A stretch of 64,000 nucleotides of DNA from Costus lasius (GCA_027563935.2 CM050454.1:8584001-8648000), one strand, 5' to 3'. Numbered from the stretch's first letter, positions 11,985 to 23,796 are shown. The notes: generated from the sequence alone by a model not told the origin. Numbers and translations are program-made.

Positions 11985-13712
11985 TTTTTGGGTTCCAATC
12001 ATGAATGATTGAATACCCACCAAAAATTAGCGTATGCTGTATAGAGTAGCGAGCACACGGTATTCTTTAGTAAAAGGCGAAAGAATAGTTCGCTTTGTGC
12101 CCACCACACAGCTGCGTGTCTTTGTATTCTCGCTAACAAAAGACTTTAATACGAGAGCGGGCGGGGAACAAATTCTAAGTGCGCAGTATGGGACTAACTA
12201 TTTGTTCCGTGCACTCACAGTCTCACACGACTCACTCCTTCAATTATACTCCCTCCTTTCGAGTTTCGTGCGCTCACACAAGAGAGAACGGCCGCAGACT
12301 AGCTCACTAGCAAACCTTGCAACAGACATTTGCAAAGACTCGGGAAGACGATCGATCACCCTTGAGATCGAGAGCAACGACAACATCAACGACGTCATTA
12401 GCCCTCTTGCACAAACATGTTTCGACAATTGCAGCAATTAAACAAACGACTAAAATTATGCATTCTTTAGGTTTTGGAGCTGAAGAAAAAGATTTCGGAA
12501 GTTGAAGAGGAGACAAAGAGGTTGACTTCAAGCGGCATGGACAGAGGATCTTCTGGCGGCAATGGCGGTGGCGTAAGCCCAAGCTCATCGTTCTCTGCTG
12601 TGAGCCGGTGGGCATTCTTTGAAGTAGGGCTGTGCACGGTTCGGTAAACCGAATCGAACCCCTAAAAACCGAACCGAACCGGTAGGAACGGTTCGGAAGA
12701 ATACCGAACCAATCCCGAACTGATTCTATCGGTTAACCGGTTAACCGATTATTCGGTTCAGTTAACCACCAGTTTACGGTTAACCAATTTTTTTATAAAA
12801 AAATAAAATTATAAATTATAAATTATAAAAAAATTGCAAAACCATTCTTCTACTTATATGATTACAAGGAAATATTTACAAACTTACAACATCTAAAAGC
12901 CAATATGCCACATATGAATCACAATTACATAAAATCAAGCCATTAAAGACATAACCTTGTAGGACTCTAGGAGAGCAAGAGGAATTCATTAAAAATTTAA
13001 CATCTAATTCAAAAGGCAATTGCTTAGTCAAACAATTGCGAGAGGCGGAGATATGGGAAGCGTGGAGCTTCAAGCTAGGCAGTCAAGCCTCAAGCGTGTG
13101 GTCGGGCTTCAGGCGAGATATGGGAGGCATCGAGCGTCGCCGTTGGGCGTCAGGCGACCGATGGGAGATGTGGATCGTCGCCGTCGGGCATCAGGCAACG
13201 GGCGATGGCGACGGCGAGCGATGGGAGGTGGAGCAGGCGAGAACCGATTAGCAACTAGCGAGAGGCGTCTGGCGTCGGGCTAGAGCGAACTCGTCGGGCG
13301 TCGGGCGTTCGCCGTCGGGCTTCGGGCGATGGAGCAGCCAAGCTAGTAGGCGAGAGTGACGAGACTCGAGAGTCGAGAACCGAGATTAGCGAGAGGCGGA
13401 GGCGCGGCGATTCGGCGAATAGATTTAGGGTTTACTTACTGTTTAGGATTTTAGGGTTATTATTATTTTAGTATTAATATTTAACTTATATATAATATAT
13501 ATTCGGTTCGGTTCGGTTAACCGCGGTTCAGAAATTTTCTGAACCAAAATCGAACCGTGAACCGTTGAGGAGAGGAAAAATCGAACCATTCAATTAACCG
13601 CCAGTTCGGTTAACCGAAAATTTCAGTTCGGTTCGATCGATTTTGGTTCAGTTCGATTTTTTTGCACAACCCTACTTTGAAGAATCAGAGCTTCTATAAA
13701 CGCCAGAGAATA
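11985..13712 (+). pseudogene. Chimeric pseudogene A: ubiquitin leader/first codons fused to HD-Zip exon 2
   Basis: 11985-12397 matches the leader of the ubiquitin-RUB pseudogene at about 62.7 kb (TTAGCGTATGCT, AAAAGGCGAAAGAATAGTTC). It runs into a ubiquitin start encoding ITLEIESND (compare ITLEVESSD in ubiquitin), with the first Met codon degraded and about 5 nt missing after AAGACTC. At about 12398 it switches to the HD-Zip intron (TTAGCCCTCTTGCACAAACA), then the acceptor and exon 2 from 12471 ([18 protein letters not shown]). A hAT element splits the exon at 12625-13674. After it, a TAC-to-TAA change truncates the tail, and homology stops at an (AT)n run near 13713. The copy is dead as a protein gene. 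Confidence 0.8.
12625..13674. mobile_element. Non-autonomous hAT element with 8-bp target duplication
   Basis: The termini are TAGGGCTGTGCA (12625) and TGCACAACCCTA (ending 13674). The 8-bp duplication CTTTGAAG flanks both sides (12617-12624, 13675-13682), and removing the element restores the HD-Zip exon sequence. The subterminal regions are full of GGTTCGGTT/AACCGAACC words. The middle, about 13036-13430, is GC-rich with repeated GTCGGGCGTC/GGCGATGG words. It may be captured DNA, but no domain is recognised. Copy B at 30.65 kb has the empty site. Confidence 0.92.
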
Positions 13713-13816
13713 GCTTTTATATATATATATATATATCTTATTTGAAAATTCAGGCCATGCCCAGCTTGGGTTGGTCATGCCATTGTCGTGGGTGTATCTT
13801 TTGACGTCATACCTAG

Positions 13817-16205
13817 TGTTAGACCCCGGAAAAATGGGCCCGAACCAAGTTCAAAGCAGGTCGGGCAGGGCCTAGGCCCGCAAGGCAAAACAACTTCAGG
13901 CTAAAACCCACTAGGCCGCTGGGTGGCCCAAACCCACATGGCGCATGCAAAGCGAGATCTTCGCTTGCATTTGTGTCGCCGAATGAATCGGACGAAGCGG
14001 GCAATGCGAGCTCGTCGGCAGAGGAAGCGGACGCTGGCGACAGCGTCTTCGGCAAATCCGGACGGGCGAGAAGCAGACGCGGCTTGGGGGTGTCGCCAGT
14101 AGTGTCGAGATCGGAAGAAGACGCGTGAGGCGTCGCGAGTGAGCGATTCCTTCGACAGCGTAGACGAAGGAAGGGGGCGGCACTTCTACCCTATAAAGCT
14201 AGAGGGATCATCAGCATGGAGCACCAGCGATTACCACCTAAGAGCGCTGAAGCTTGGGGGAGCTTCGACAGTGTTTCCGGCGCTTAGGGAAGCGCCGACA
14301 AGGGAGGGAACTCTTGAGCGAACTGTAGCCGGCCACCAGGGGGTCGCCGGCGAGGGAGGGGAAGAGGGCATCGACAGCTAGGGGGCCGACGGCGAAGAAG
14401 AGAGGGATTTCTGTAAGTTTCCAAGGAAATAAATGCAGCTTTACCTCTCTATCTCTTTCCCCCTATTTCGGTGTGTGTTCTGTGTGTTCAGCAAGACTTT
14501 GGCAGCCGGTAGTTGACGGGTGGCCGGTGATGAGAAAGGCGAAGGGAGGCAGGCGGCCCTCCCTCCCGGCCACTCTTCTCCGGCAAGGAAGCGGCGACGA
14601 GCGGCGAAAACAGAGCTCGGCGACGCAGAAGCAAAGGGGGCGTGACGAGTTTCAAACGCATCGAGCGTTCGAAGCGAGGCGGGTCAACACTTCAGGCAAG
14701 TCAACGGGCGAAATCTGAATTTTAACAACGATGAGATTTTGAATCGGGCGGCTGACGTCGAGGCGACATCAGCGAAACCAAATTCGGCGCAGCAGATTTC
14801 CAGTTGACCCGGGATAATTTTGACCAGAAGGTAATTTTGATTTAGCATTTCGGTTTTCTATCTAGGGTTTCCGATTCTTTTCGATTTGGGGGTGATTTTG
14901 CACCCGGAGAATTAGGAATTTCACGCCAGTCTAAAGGTCCGCCGGAGAACCTTAGACCGGGGCGTTACACTACTAGGTGTCACGCCCCGGTCGGATTTCC
15001 CTGAAAACCACGCTTATCCGCTGTCTTAGGACTATCCGGCGGAACACCGGAACGCAACGCTCTCTAGGGTTTTCGGACAAAATTCGAAACCCTAACTCCC
15101 AGAACGATTTTTATCCCCAAATTACAGTTCACTCATAACCTTAACCCTAATTTGGAAATCAAATCCCTAAATTAAAAATTATACCTTGAATCGGATTTTG
15201 ACCCAAGGTCAACGCTAGAATTTCCGCCACGCCGATTTATGCTCGCTGACGTTACGCTGATGTCGGCCGTGAAATTGAAATCGCCGAAAGTCGAATTCGT
15301 CTCGCTGACATCGTCCGACGTAAGCCCTAAATTTGCCCGCGCCAAATCGAGTTCGGCGGATGGATTTTGACTCAGTCAAAATCCACGTTACTGCTCTGCC
15401 TCGAAGCGAACGCCTAGCGCGTTCATTGTCTTCAAGCTCCGCTCGACGCCGCCTGCGTCCGAGCGTTCGTCTTACTTCACCGGAGAAGAGGGGGAGTCGT
15501 CGAGGAAAGCCGCCTGCTTTCCTTCGTCCTTCACGTCGCCACTCGACGTCCACCGTCGTCGGCGAAACCAGCGCCGGCAAACCGCAGAAACAGAGAAACA
15601 GGGGAGGAAGATTGGAAGGAAGTAAAGCTCCGTTTATTCCCCAGTCGGAAGCTTACAAACTCTCCGGACTCTCGCCGTCGACCCTCTGGTCCCGACGTCC
15701 CTCTTCCCTCCCTCGCCGTCGACCTCTGTCGACGGTTACAATTCTCTCTAAACTCTCTCCTAAGTTTTCTCACAGAAATGGTGAAGCTCCTTGCTGATGT
15801 CGATCGCTGGTCATCATCCCTGGTGAAGATCCTTTGATTCCCTTTTAACGCCGAAAGCCGCCCTCAAGCTTCTGCGCGTTCGCTTCGCTCGCGCTGCTCG
15901 CGTCCGAGTCCTCCGCGCGCGTCCAACGCTGCCGCCGCCCAAAACCCTCGTCGTGGTCTTCATCCGGGTCTTCCGCCGAAGACCTCGTCGTCCCGCCGGC
16001 TGCCGCGTCCGAGACTCGTGGGAACGACGACGTCTCTGCCGCGTCCCAACGGCTCGATGGGGATGGCGTTGTAGCGTCAAAATCTCCCGTTGACCGAACG
16101 GGTTTAAAGCAAATTTGGGCGCTGCTTGTTCTTTTGCCGCTTGGGCTTGGGCCGTCTCTTGGTCCAGCGGGCTTTGGGCCGGACCGGTTGAACCAAGCCT
16201 TGACA
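13817..16205. mobile_element. Head-to-head pair of LTR-like elements flanked by CCTAG
   Basis: The insertion begins TGTTAGACCCC and ends CCTTGACA, with CCTAG on both outer sides (13812-13816, 16206-16210). Unit 2 has the uninterrupted site near 30930. It divides into a left piece, 13817-14969, ending GGGGCGTTACA, and a right piece, 14978-16205, starting TGTCACGCCCC. The left piece reversed begins TGTAACGCCCCGGTC, so the two are inverted members of one family with TG...CA ends. Both contain GC-rich stretches with fortuitous open frames and no retroviral domain. They are best read as solo LTRs or a non-autonomous LTR family. The element at 28044-29014 is a relative. Confidence 0.6.
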
Positions 16206-16947
16206 CCTAGTATGGTCTACCACCTGTGCGACGTCGAATATTAGTCAACCTATTTGAAAAAAGTATATAATATGCAAAAAGACGACTAGTTAAAAAAAGG
16301 TGTTGTGGACCTGCAATGAATATATTTAAATATGGAAGGGAAATACAAGACTAACTAGGATAAGTGTTAAGAAGACAGAAGGTGAGAAGTTTCAATGTTA
16401 AATTTATGAGTTATCCTAAGTTCTAATTTAATCCAGCACCTACACTCAGAGAGTAATAATAGATACTACTATGACATATGAGTAGAAAGCTTCACTAGGC
16501 CTTGGTAGACTAATTTTACACATTTGAAACCCAAATACCCTGATATTTACACAATCGAAGACTTGTTGGTTCCTTTGTACCCTTGAAATATAACTAGACT
16601 CTACTAGCTTAGTAGACAAGGTATCGACTAAGTACTTGACTAAAACATAAATATTTACAAAGATTGGTGTCACAAAAACATTTCATCGAACACCTTGCAG
16701 CTGACCCAAAACATTATTTAAAATATAGACCCAATGCAAGACTCCAATCCTTAGGATCATGATTGACGACAGCCAACAAGAATTGACCCATGATAGCATA
16801 TCATGTTGAGTTGAGCAAATTTTTTCTTATGTCATGCTCGACTCGTCTTGGCTCGATCATGCAGTGTACTATATTGGACCGTATTATTTTTTTTATCATG
16901 TTGTGTTTAATACTTACCATATCATGTCAGGCAAGGTCTGTTATCTC

Positions 16948-17486
16948 GGCTGCGTTTTTGCGGAGGGGTGCCCCTCCGCAAATTTTGTGAAGGAGTGGGC
17001 TAAGATGTGAAACATCAATCTTGAAGCACCCAGCGCGCGAATCTCCAAGCAACCCATACTTAAGCCCGTTATAGCATCTCCTCCCCGTGTTATACCATCT
17101 CCTCTCCGATATAACACCCGCCCGTTATAGCAGTCCGTTACGAACTAACCAGGCGCAGAGCTAACCCTGGTTAACGCTCGAAATTTCCCTACCCGCCCAA
17201 CCCGCTCGACCCTCACTCTGTAACCTCTAAACCCTAACTTTGCTCTAACGAAATTGTCACCCGATTGTCGCGAACGCTCTCCGAGCCTGTCCGACGGCCT
17301 CCTTTGAACTGCGTATACCTCCGACGACCTCCGACGAAGTGCGACGACCTCCGCAAACGTCCCATTGTTGCTTGACGACCTGCTACGGTATAAAGACTTA
17401 TTCTTGTTTGGGCTAGGGTTTCCTAATCTTTTTTTTTTGCAGGATCTCATGGCGAGCTCCTCCTCCGACTCCAATGTTCCTTTAAG
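16948..17486 (+). repeat. Left terminal inverted repeat of the Mutator-like element
   Basis: It matches the reverse complement of 24937-25786 from the tip through GGAGTGGGCT, TCCAAGCAAC, CATACTTAAG and GACGGCCTCC to the short exon ATGGCGAGCTCCTCC. It already contains GTTATAGC/GTTATACC words like those of the interior satellite. It probably carries the promoter of the cargo gene. Confidence 0.85.
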
Positions 17487-17869
17487 GTATAATGTCGTAA
17501 TTTATCTTATGAATACGTACATTGATGTATTAATGACCTATTTTTGGTATAACATGCTTGGAAAATTGGTATACCCACTTTCATGATATTTGCATAATTT
17601 GTATTGTCCTTGCAGCTTTTTGGGAAATAGTCTTAAAAGGAACCTGTTAGTTGCTAAATCTGCTGATAGTATCAATTGCCGCAAGTGCGTCATTTGAAGC
17701 TTGCATTTTAGAAAACCATTCCTACTTCCTTTGGAATTCAGTCCGTTGGAAGTGAATAGAGAAACCTAAATTTCGTATAACATGCGTATAACATGCCCCA
17801 AACTTAGTATAAAGAAGTCTTGCATCACGTATAATATGCCCCAAACTTAGTATAACATGCCCCAAACTT

Positions 17870-18425
17870 GGTATAACACTTGACGGACATGGTATAACAC
17901 TTGACAGGCATGATATAAGACTGCATAGACATGGTATAACACTGCACAGACATGGTATAACACTACACAGACATGGTATAACACTACACAGACATGGTAT
18001 AACACTGCACAGACATGGTATAACACTACACAGACATGGTATAACACTGCACAGACATGGTATAACACTGCACAGACATGGTATAACACTTGACAGACAT
18101 GATATAAGACTGCATAGACATGATATAACACTGCACAGACATGGTATAACACTACCCAGACATGGTATAACACTGCACAGACATGGTATAACACTACATA
18201 GATATGGTATAACATTGCACAGACATGGTATAACACTGCACAGACATGGTATAACACTACACAGACATGGTATAACACTTTACAGAGATGGTATAACACT
18301 GCACATACATGGTATAACACTACACACACATGGTATAACACTGCACAGACATGGTATAACACTACACAGACATGGTATAACACTACACACACATGGTATA
18401 ACACTGCACAGACATGGTATAACAG
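17870..18425 (-). repeat. 21-bp satellite array, intronic (GGTATAACAC phase)
   Basis: About 25 tandem copies of a 21-bp unit, TGGTATAACACTGCACAGAC plus A, with variants at the 3 or 4 positions after ACAC. Because 21 is a multiple of 3, every frame without a stop stays open, giving a false 201-residue minus-strand frame (VLYHVCA repeats). The array lies in an intron of the cargo gene. Confidence 0.93.
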
Positions 18426-19684
18426 CATCTCATTTTCGTTTAATAGCTTCACCTTTTGAGTTCGTCATGTTAATATAGTTCTAACTTTTTTAACAGTAGG
18501 TTCATGTGTACAATGAGGGCTACTCATGAAAGCCACCCACATGAAAGCCCATCTGATAGGTCTTCAGACGAAAAGGAGTATCACTGCAAGGGGGCCAAAC
18601 CTCGTCGGGTACTGAGTAGATGCTCCTTGAGCCGGATTCACAAGTTTGTCAACACAGTGGAAGGGGGTGAGGATATTAAACGAGTGCTCCTACAGACCCC
18701 CTTTGGGCATTTGCTGCAAAGGCCAGCCATTTCCTTGGATATGATTGTTGTGGAATATTTGCAGTCTATATGGGATGGTAACAGAAGAGGATTCAACATT
18801 AATGGTAATTTCGTGCCCTTCTCAGTAAAGGATGTATCAATCATCCTTGGTCTCCCACGGATAGGGGAGCTAGTTAGATGGGACACTGACCGACCATCTA
18901 CCAAATATTACAAGGAAGAATTTGATGGGAAGTTACCAAACACCAAAGCCATTGAAGGAAAATTGAATGTTATCTACTCACAAGGCCTGGCGGAAAATGA
19001 GGAGAGGCTCACAAGATTGGCCATTTTGTATCTCTTTTGTTGTTTTTTATTCAGCCGACTGACATACAACCTGGATGTGGGACTTGTATTTTTTGTAGAA
19101 GACCTCTCAACATTGGCTCATTACAATTGGGCAGAGGCTGTACATAATTTTCTTTGCGTCAAATTGACCTCTAGCTCAAAGAAGAAGGGACGTGGATTTG
19201 CTGGTTGTGTCATAGTCCTTGGTGTAAGTATTCTGAATATCTGAACCTGTATTTCAAACATAGTTAATTTTATGATAAGTTACTGATTTATTTCTTATTT
19301 TTTGTAGATTTAGTTTTATGAGCATACAAACTTGTATATAGATAGTAAGGTGGAGGGAGTACACCCTCGGTTGTTCCGTTGGCCCAATGTGAAATTACCT
19401 CGACGGATAACATATTTCAAAAATTGTGCCAAATTAAATGAAGATGCAGTAAGATATTTATGTGTAAGTGTACTAAGTCAGTTGAAGTTATGAGTTTCTA
19501 ATAATGATTACAATTGTAGATTATTTTTGAATTTGAGGAAGGAGGTGAAGTGGAGCGTGAGGTTGTACATAGTCTCCTTGCATTAGATGCAGCCCTGAGG
19601 AAGCTGGTGTTGCGGGCCCATCCCATAGTCAAACAAACATCCCCTTTATTCTTGGCCCTGTAAATATGTAATATGATAACATGT

Positions 19685-19960
19685 CTTATCCTTGGTGGAA
19701 CTTAGTATAACAGCCTTCTGAACTTGGTGTAATATGGCTCAAACTTAGTATAACAGCCTTCTGAACTTGGTATAACATGACTGAAACTTAGTATAACAGC
19801 CTATTGAACTTGGTATAACATGGCCAAAACATGGTATACCATGACTCAAACTTAGTATAACAGCCTTCTGAACTTGGTATAATATGGCTCAAACTTAGTA
19901 TAACAGCATTCTGAATTTGGTATAACATGGCCGAAACTTGGCATAAAATGTATCAATTGC
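19685..19960 (-). repeat. 21-bp satellite array, alternating dimer
   Basis: About 13 copies alternate between ACTTAGTATAACAGCCTTCT and AACTTGGTATAACATGGCTC types, so the effective period is 42 bp. They share the GGTATAAC core with the other arrays in this element. The array lies between the third and fourth proposed exons of the cargo gene. Confidence 0.88.
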
Positions 19961-21305
19961 CGATATAACAGTATCCCATTATATTAATACTGCTGTTAGA
20001 TCATGTGTTGTACGATACTGACGGTTTTGTGTTAATTTTGTGCGTAGAGCTATGAAGAAGTTTTGAACTTGAATTCAGAATTGTGTATAGTTATAGAGGA
20101 AAATAATAAATTGAAGAATGAAATCATTCAATTGGAGAATGACAAATACTTGCTTAAAGATGAAGCTGCTGAGAAGGATGCTGAGATTTGCAGCATCAAG
20201 GCCGGTTTTAGCTTAGAGGTGGTCGAATTGCAAAAAAAAAAAAAAATTGAGGAGCTAGTGGAGGAAAATAAAAAACTGAGAGCAAACATTGAGATGCTAC
20301 AAAATAAGAATGGGGCAGAGTTGAGCTGGAGTGAGGAAGATGACAAGTCAGCCTCGGGGGGTGAGGAAGCTGAGATGTCTGCCCCGATGAGTGAGGTACT
20401 CAAAAAGAAAAGAGTAAAAAAGGCTTCATGTTTTCTTCTCACCCCTTACACACAACAAAAGAAGAAGAAGAAGAAGACTATGGAATTAGAGGTAAGACCA
20501 TTAACACAAAAGTATCATACATCATTGTAAACATAGGCTTGAGCCTTAATTTTAACATGTCTGTGTTTCTAATTTTCTTTCAGCCAGTGGAGGTAGATGA
20601 AAATGTGGAATCTGCACCCCAGGTTGATATGGTATGGTGGCATAAATAGTATTTATCACAATTGTATATATCTGGTAGCATTGACATATGTGAGTATTTT
20701 GATAGATTTTTCTTGCATCTTTAGTATCTAAATAGACAGGACTATTGTGGTCGGGATGTTCTTGTTTCTGATGGTAGTGGATCTACGTAGGAAACGTGTA
20801 CAGTGCTATAATTCATTGTCCCCTTCCAGGGTAGCTGAGGGCTATGTTAAAAGATATGTGAGTATCTATCATCTGATATGGCTTCATACCGTATCATTTC
20901 TATTGTTATTTTTCATTTCTTGTAACATTATCTTGTGCATTGTTCTGTTGGACAGCTTGAAATACTGCACTTTCATCTCTCCTTCCAGTCTGGCAATCTC
21001 AAGGAATGTTCTTGTTGTCCATTCACATGGGAGGTCTGCCCGCAGCAAGATGGCGAAAGTGTAGATTGTGGGATATTTGTCATGAAATTTATGGACTACC
21101 TATCTAGAGGGGTACCGTTTGATTTCACACTTCAAGACATGCCAAGATTGAGGGCCCTGGTTAGTTTAGAACTATTTGAAGGAAAGTTACTGGCAGGGAA
21201 TTAAAAGACATTGTAATTAAAACACATGTACATACATACGCATGTATATTCAATATCTGTATTTACATACACCTATATATTTGAATATGCAATGTTGTGC
21301 ATTGT

Positions 21306-21415
21306 TCTGTGTCTTGTTATACCATGTATGTGAAGTGTTATACCATGTATGTGCAGTGTTATACCATGTATGTGCAGTGTTATACCATGTATGTGAAGTG
21401 TTATACCATTGTAGG
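21306..21415 (+). repeat. Short 21-bp satellite array (GTTATACCATGTATGTGCAG)
   Basis: Five copies of a 21-bp unit in GTTATACC orientation just downstream of the Ulp1 Cys exon. The unit is close to the reverse complement of the 17.9-18.4 kb monomer. Confidence 0.88.
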
Positions 21416-21424
21416 CTATAGTAT

Positions 21425-21675
21425 TATAACATGGCACAGACATCGTCTAACACAGGACGAACATTGTATAACACGACCTGAAATAGTGTTATAACATGGC
21501 ACAGACATCGTATAACACAGGACGAACATGGTATAACACGACCTGAAATTCATATAACATGGCACAGACATCGTATAACACGGATGAACATGGTATAACA
21601 CGACCTGAAATTCATATAACATGGCACAGACATCGTATAACAAGGACGAACATGGTATAACACGACCTGAAATTC
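21425..21675 (-). repeat. 63-bp satellite, four copies in inverted orientation
   Basis: Units contain ATGGCACAGACATCGTATAA, CACAGGACGAACATGGTATA and ACACGACCTGAAATTCATAT. This is the reverse complement of the 63-bp unit at 22084-23796. Together the two arrays form an interrupted inverted repeat with a spacer of about 400 bp. Confidence 0.88.
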
Positions 21676-21844
21676 AATGGCCTAGGACTTCGGTAGAAAT
21701 GGAAGGGATTTTCGGCACAGACATCGTACAACACGGGACAAAAATGGTATAACAAGATTTGAAATTCGTATAACATGGGACCAACATGGAAAGTTGGAGG
21801 GCAGGATACAACACTATCTGGCGATGCCCTCCAACCGGCTATGG

Positions 21845-22008
21845 TAAGTGCAGTCTCACGATATAGTTTTTTGAGGAAATGGATAGACTATGGTAAGTTT
21901 ATGATCTAAATATTGCCTGACCGCACTGGGATATGACAATATTTTGATGATAAGCTTGCCATAGTACGTCCGTGTTCTCAAAAAACTATACTGTCAGACT
22001 GCACTCCG
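21845..22008. repeat. Imperfect palindrome between the two satellite arrays
   Basis: AGTGCAGTCTCACGATATAG with the following TTTTTTGAG (21847-21876) is mirrored by CTCAAAAAACTATACTGTCA with GACTGCACT (21978-22006). The arms are about 29 bp with few mismatches, and an inner pair CTATGGTAAG / CTTGCCATAG extends them. It could be a small fold-back MITE or the hinge of the inverted arrays. Confidence 0.65.
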
Positions 22009-22083
22009 GTTAATAATATTGTGCTTGTGTAACATGTAATTTTATGAACTTCGCTACTGAATATTGAAATTGAATGTTACATG

Positions 22084-23796
22084 TTATTTCAGATCCTGTT
22101 ATACCATGTTCGTCCCATGTTATACGATGTCAGTGCCATGTTATACGAATTTCAGATCCTGTTATACCATGTTCGTCCCGTGTTATACGATGTCTGTGCC
22201 ATGTTATACGAATTTCAGATCGTGTTATACCATGTTCGTCCCGTGTTATACGATGTCAGTGCCATGTTATACGAATTTCAGATCGTGTTATACCATGTTC
22301 GTCCCGTGTTATACGATGTCTGTGCCATGTTATACGAATTTTAGGTCGTGTTATACCATGTTCGTCCCGTGTTATACGATGTCAGTGCCATGTTATACGA
22401 ATTTCAGATTGTGTTATACCATGTTCGTCCCGTGTTATACGATGTCAGTGTCATGTTATACGAATTTCAGATCGTGTTATACCATGTTCGTCCCGTGTTA
22501 TACGATGTCTATGCCATGTTATACGAATTTTAGGTCGTGTTATACCATGTTCGTCCCGTGTTATACGATGTCAGTGCCATGTTATACGAATTTCAGATTG
22601 TGTTATACCATGTTCGTCCCGTGTTATACGATGTCTGTGCCATGTTATACGAATTTCAGGTCGTGTTATACCATGTTCGTCCTGTGTTATACGATGTTTG
22701 TGCCATGTTATACGAATTTCAGGTCGTGTTATACCATGTTCGTCCCGTGTTATACGATGTCTGTGCCATGTTATACGAATTTCATGTCGTGTTATACCAT
22801 GTTCGTCCCGTGTTATACGATGTCTGTGCCATGTTATACGAATTTCAGATCCTGTTATACCATGTTCGTCCCGTGTTATACGATGTCTGTGCCATGTTAT
22901 ACGAATTTCAGATCATGTTATACCATGTTCGTCCCGTGTTATACGATGTCTGTGCCATGTTATACGAATTTCAGATCCTGTTATACCATGTTCGTCCCGT
23001 GTTATACGATGTCTATGCTATGTTATACGAATTTCAGATGCTGTTATACCATGTTCGTCCCGTGTTATACGATGTATGTGCCATGTTATACGAATTTCAG
23101 ATCCTGTTATATCATGTTCGTCCCGTGTTATATGATGTCTGTGTCATGTTATACGAATTTCAGATCCTGTTATACCATGTTCGTCCCATGTTATACGATG
23201 TCTGTGCCATGTTATATGAATTTTAGATCGTGTTATACCATGTTCGTCCCGTGTTATATGATGTCTGTGCCATGTTATACGAATTTCAGATCCTGTTATA
23301 CCATGTTCGTCCCGTGTTATACGATGTCTGTGCCATGTTATACAAATTTCAGATCCTGTTATACCATGTTCGTCCCGTGTTATACGATGTCTGTGCCATG
23401 TTATACGAATTTCAGATCCTGTTATACCATGTTCGTCCCGTGTTATACGATGTTTGTGCCATGTTATACGAATTTCAGATCGTGTTATACCATGTTCGTC
23501 CCGTGTTATACGATGTCTGTGCCATGTTATACGAATTTCAGATCCTGTTATACCATGTTCGTCCCGTGTTATACGATGTCTGTGCCATGTTATACGAATT
23601 TCAGATCATGTTATACCATGTTCGTCCCGTGTTATACGATGTCTGTGCCATGTTATACGAATTTCAGATCCTGTTATACCATGTTCGTCCCGTGTTATAC
23701 GATGTCTGTGCCATGTTATACGAATTTCAGATGCTGTTATACCATGTTCGTCCCGTGTTATACGATGTTTGTGCCATGTTATACGAATTTAAGACA
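22084..23796 (+). repeat. 63-bp higher-order satellite, about 27 copies
   Basis: Each 63-bp unit consists of three 21-bp monomers beginning GTTATAC: GTTATACCATGTTCGTCCCG, GTTATACGATGTCTGTGCCA and GTTATACGAATTTCAGATCC (last base omitted in each). Variation among units is mostly single substitutions (GATC/GGTC/GATT/GATG at one site, CAGTG/CTGTG at another). The 63-bp period contains no stop in any plus frame, which explains open frames of 610, 353 and 229 residues. The array lies between the two oppositely facing halves of the Ulp1 gene. Confidence 0.96.

Larger units (their letters stand above)
17450..21204 (+). pseudogene. Broken plant-mobile-domain / Ulp1-like protease gene carried by the Mutator-like element
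   Basis: Proposed exons are 17450-17486 (MASSSSDSNVPLR), about 17615-17690, 18497-19223, 19308-19463, about 19520-19662, about 20048-20490, then pieces to 21204. The 18497-19223 exon has the plant-mobile-domain/DUF1985-like features FNINGNFVPF and ILGLPRIGE. Exon 19308 reads FYEHTNLYID but starts with an in-frame TAG (19311-19313) where Gln is expected. 20063-20450 encodes an acidic coiled coil, then a Lys-rich stretch. 20964-21204 is the C-terminal part of a C48 (Ulp1, SUMO protease family) domain with the Gln and catalytic Cys (PQQDGESVDCGIFV, Cys codon 21067-21069). The preceding His block is absent on this strand. Introns at 17.7-18.5 and 19.7-20.0 kb are filled with satellite. Ulp1-like genes in Mutator elements are known in plants (Kaonashi type). 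Confidence 0.72.

Noticed and set aside
12034..12441. 135-residue frame joining ubiquitin-like and intron sequence as a real fusion protein
   Set aside because: It runs into HD-Zip intron sequence and stops. The upstream part is leader, and the ubiquitin start is degraded.
13020..15797. Numerous Arg/Gly/Ser-rich frames in the hAT and LTR-like insertions
   Set aside because: High GC content lowers stop frequency. The frames overlap on both strands and contain no recognisable domain.
17847..18452. 201-residue minus-strand frame of YHVCAVL-type repeats
   Set aside because: It is a translation of the 21-bp satellite in an intron, with no start context or independent support.
22084..23796. CRISPR array
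   Set aside because: The repeats are contiguous satellite units without unique spacers, in a plant nuclear transposon.
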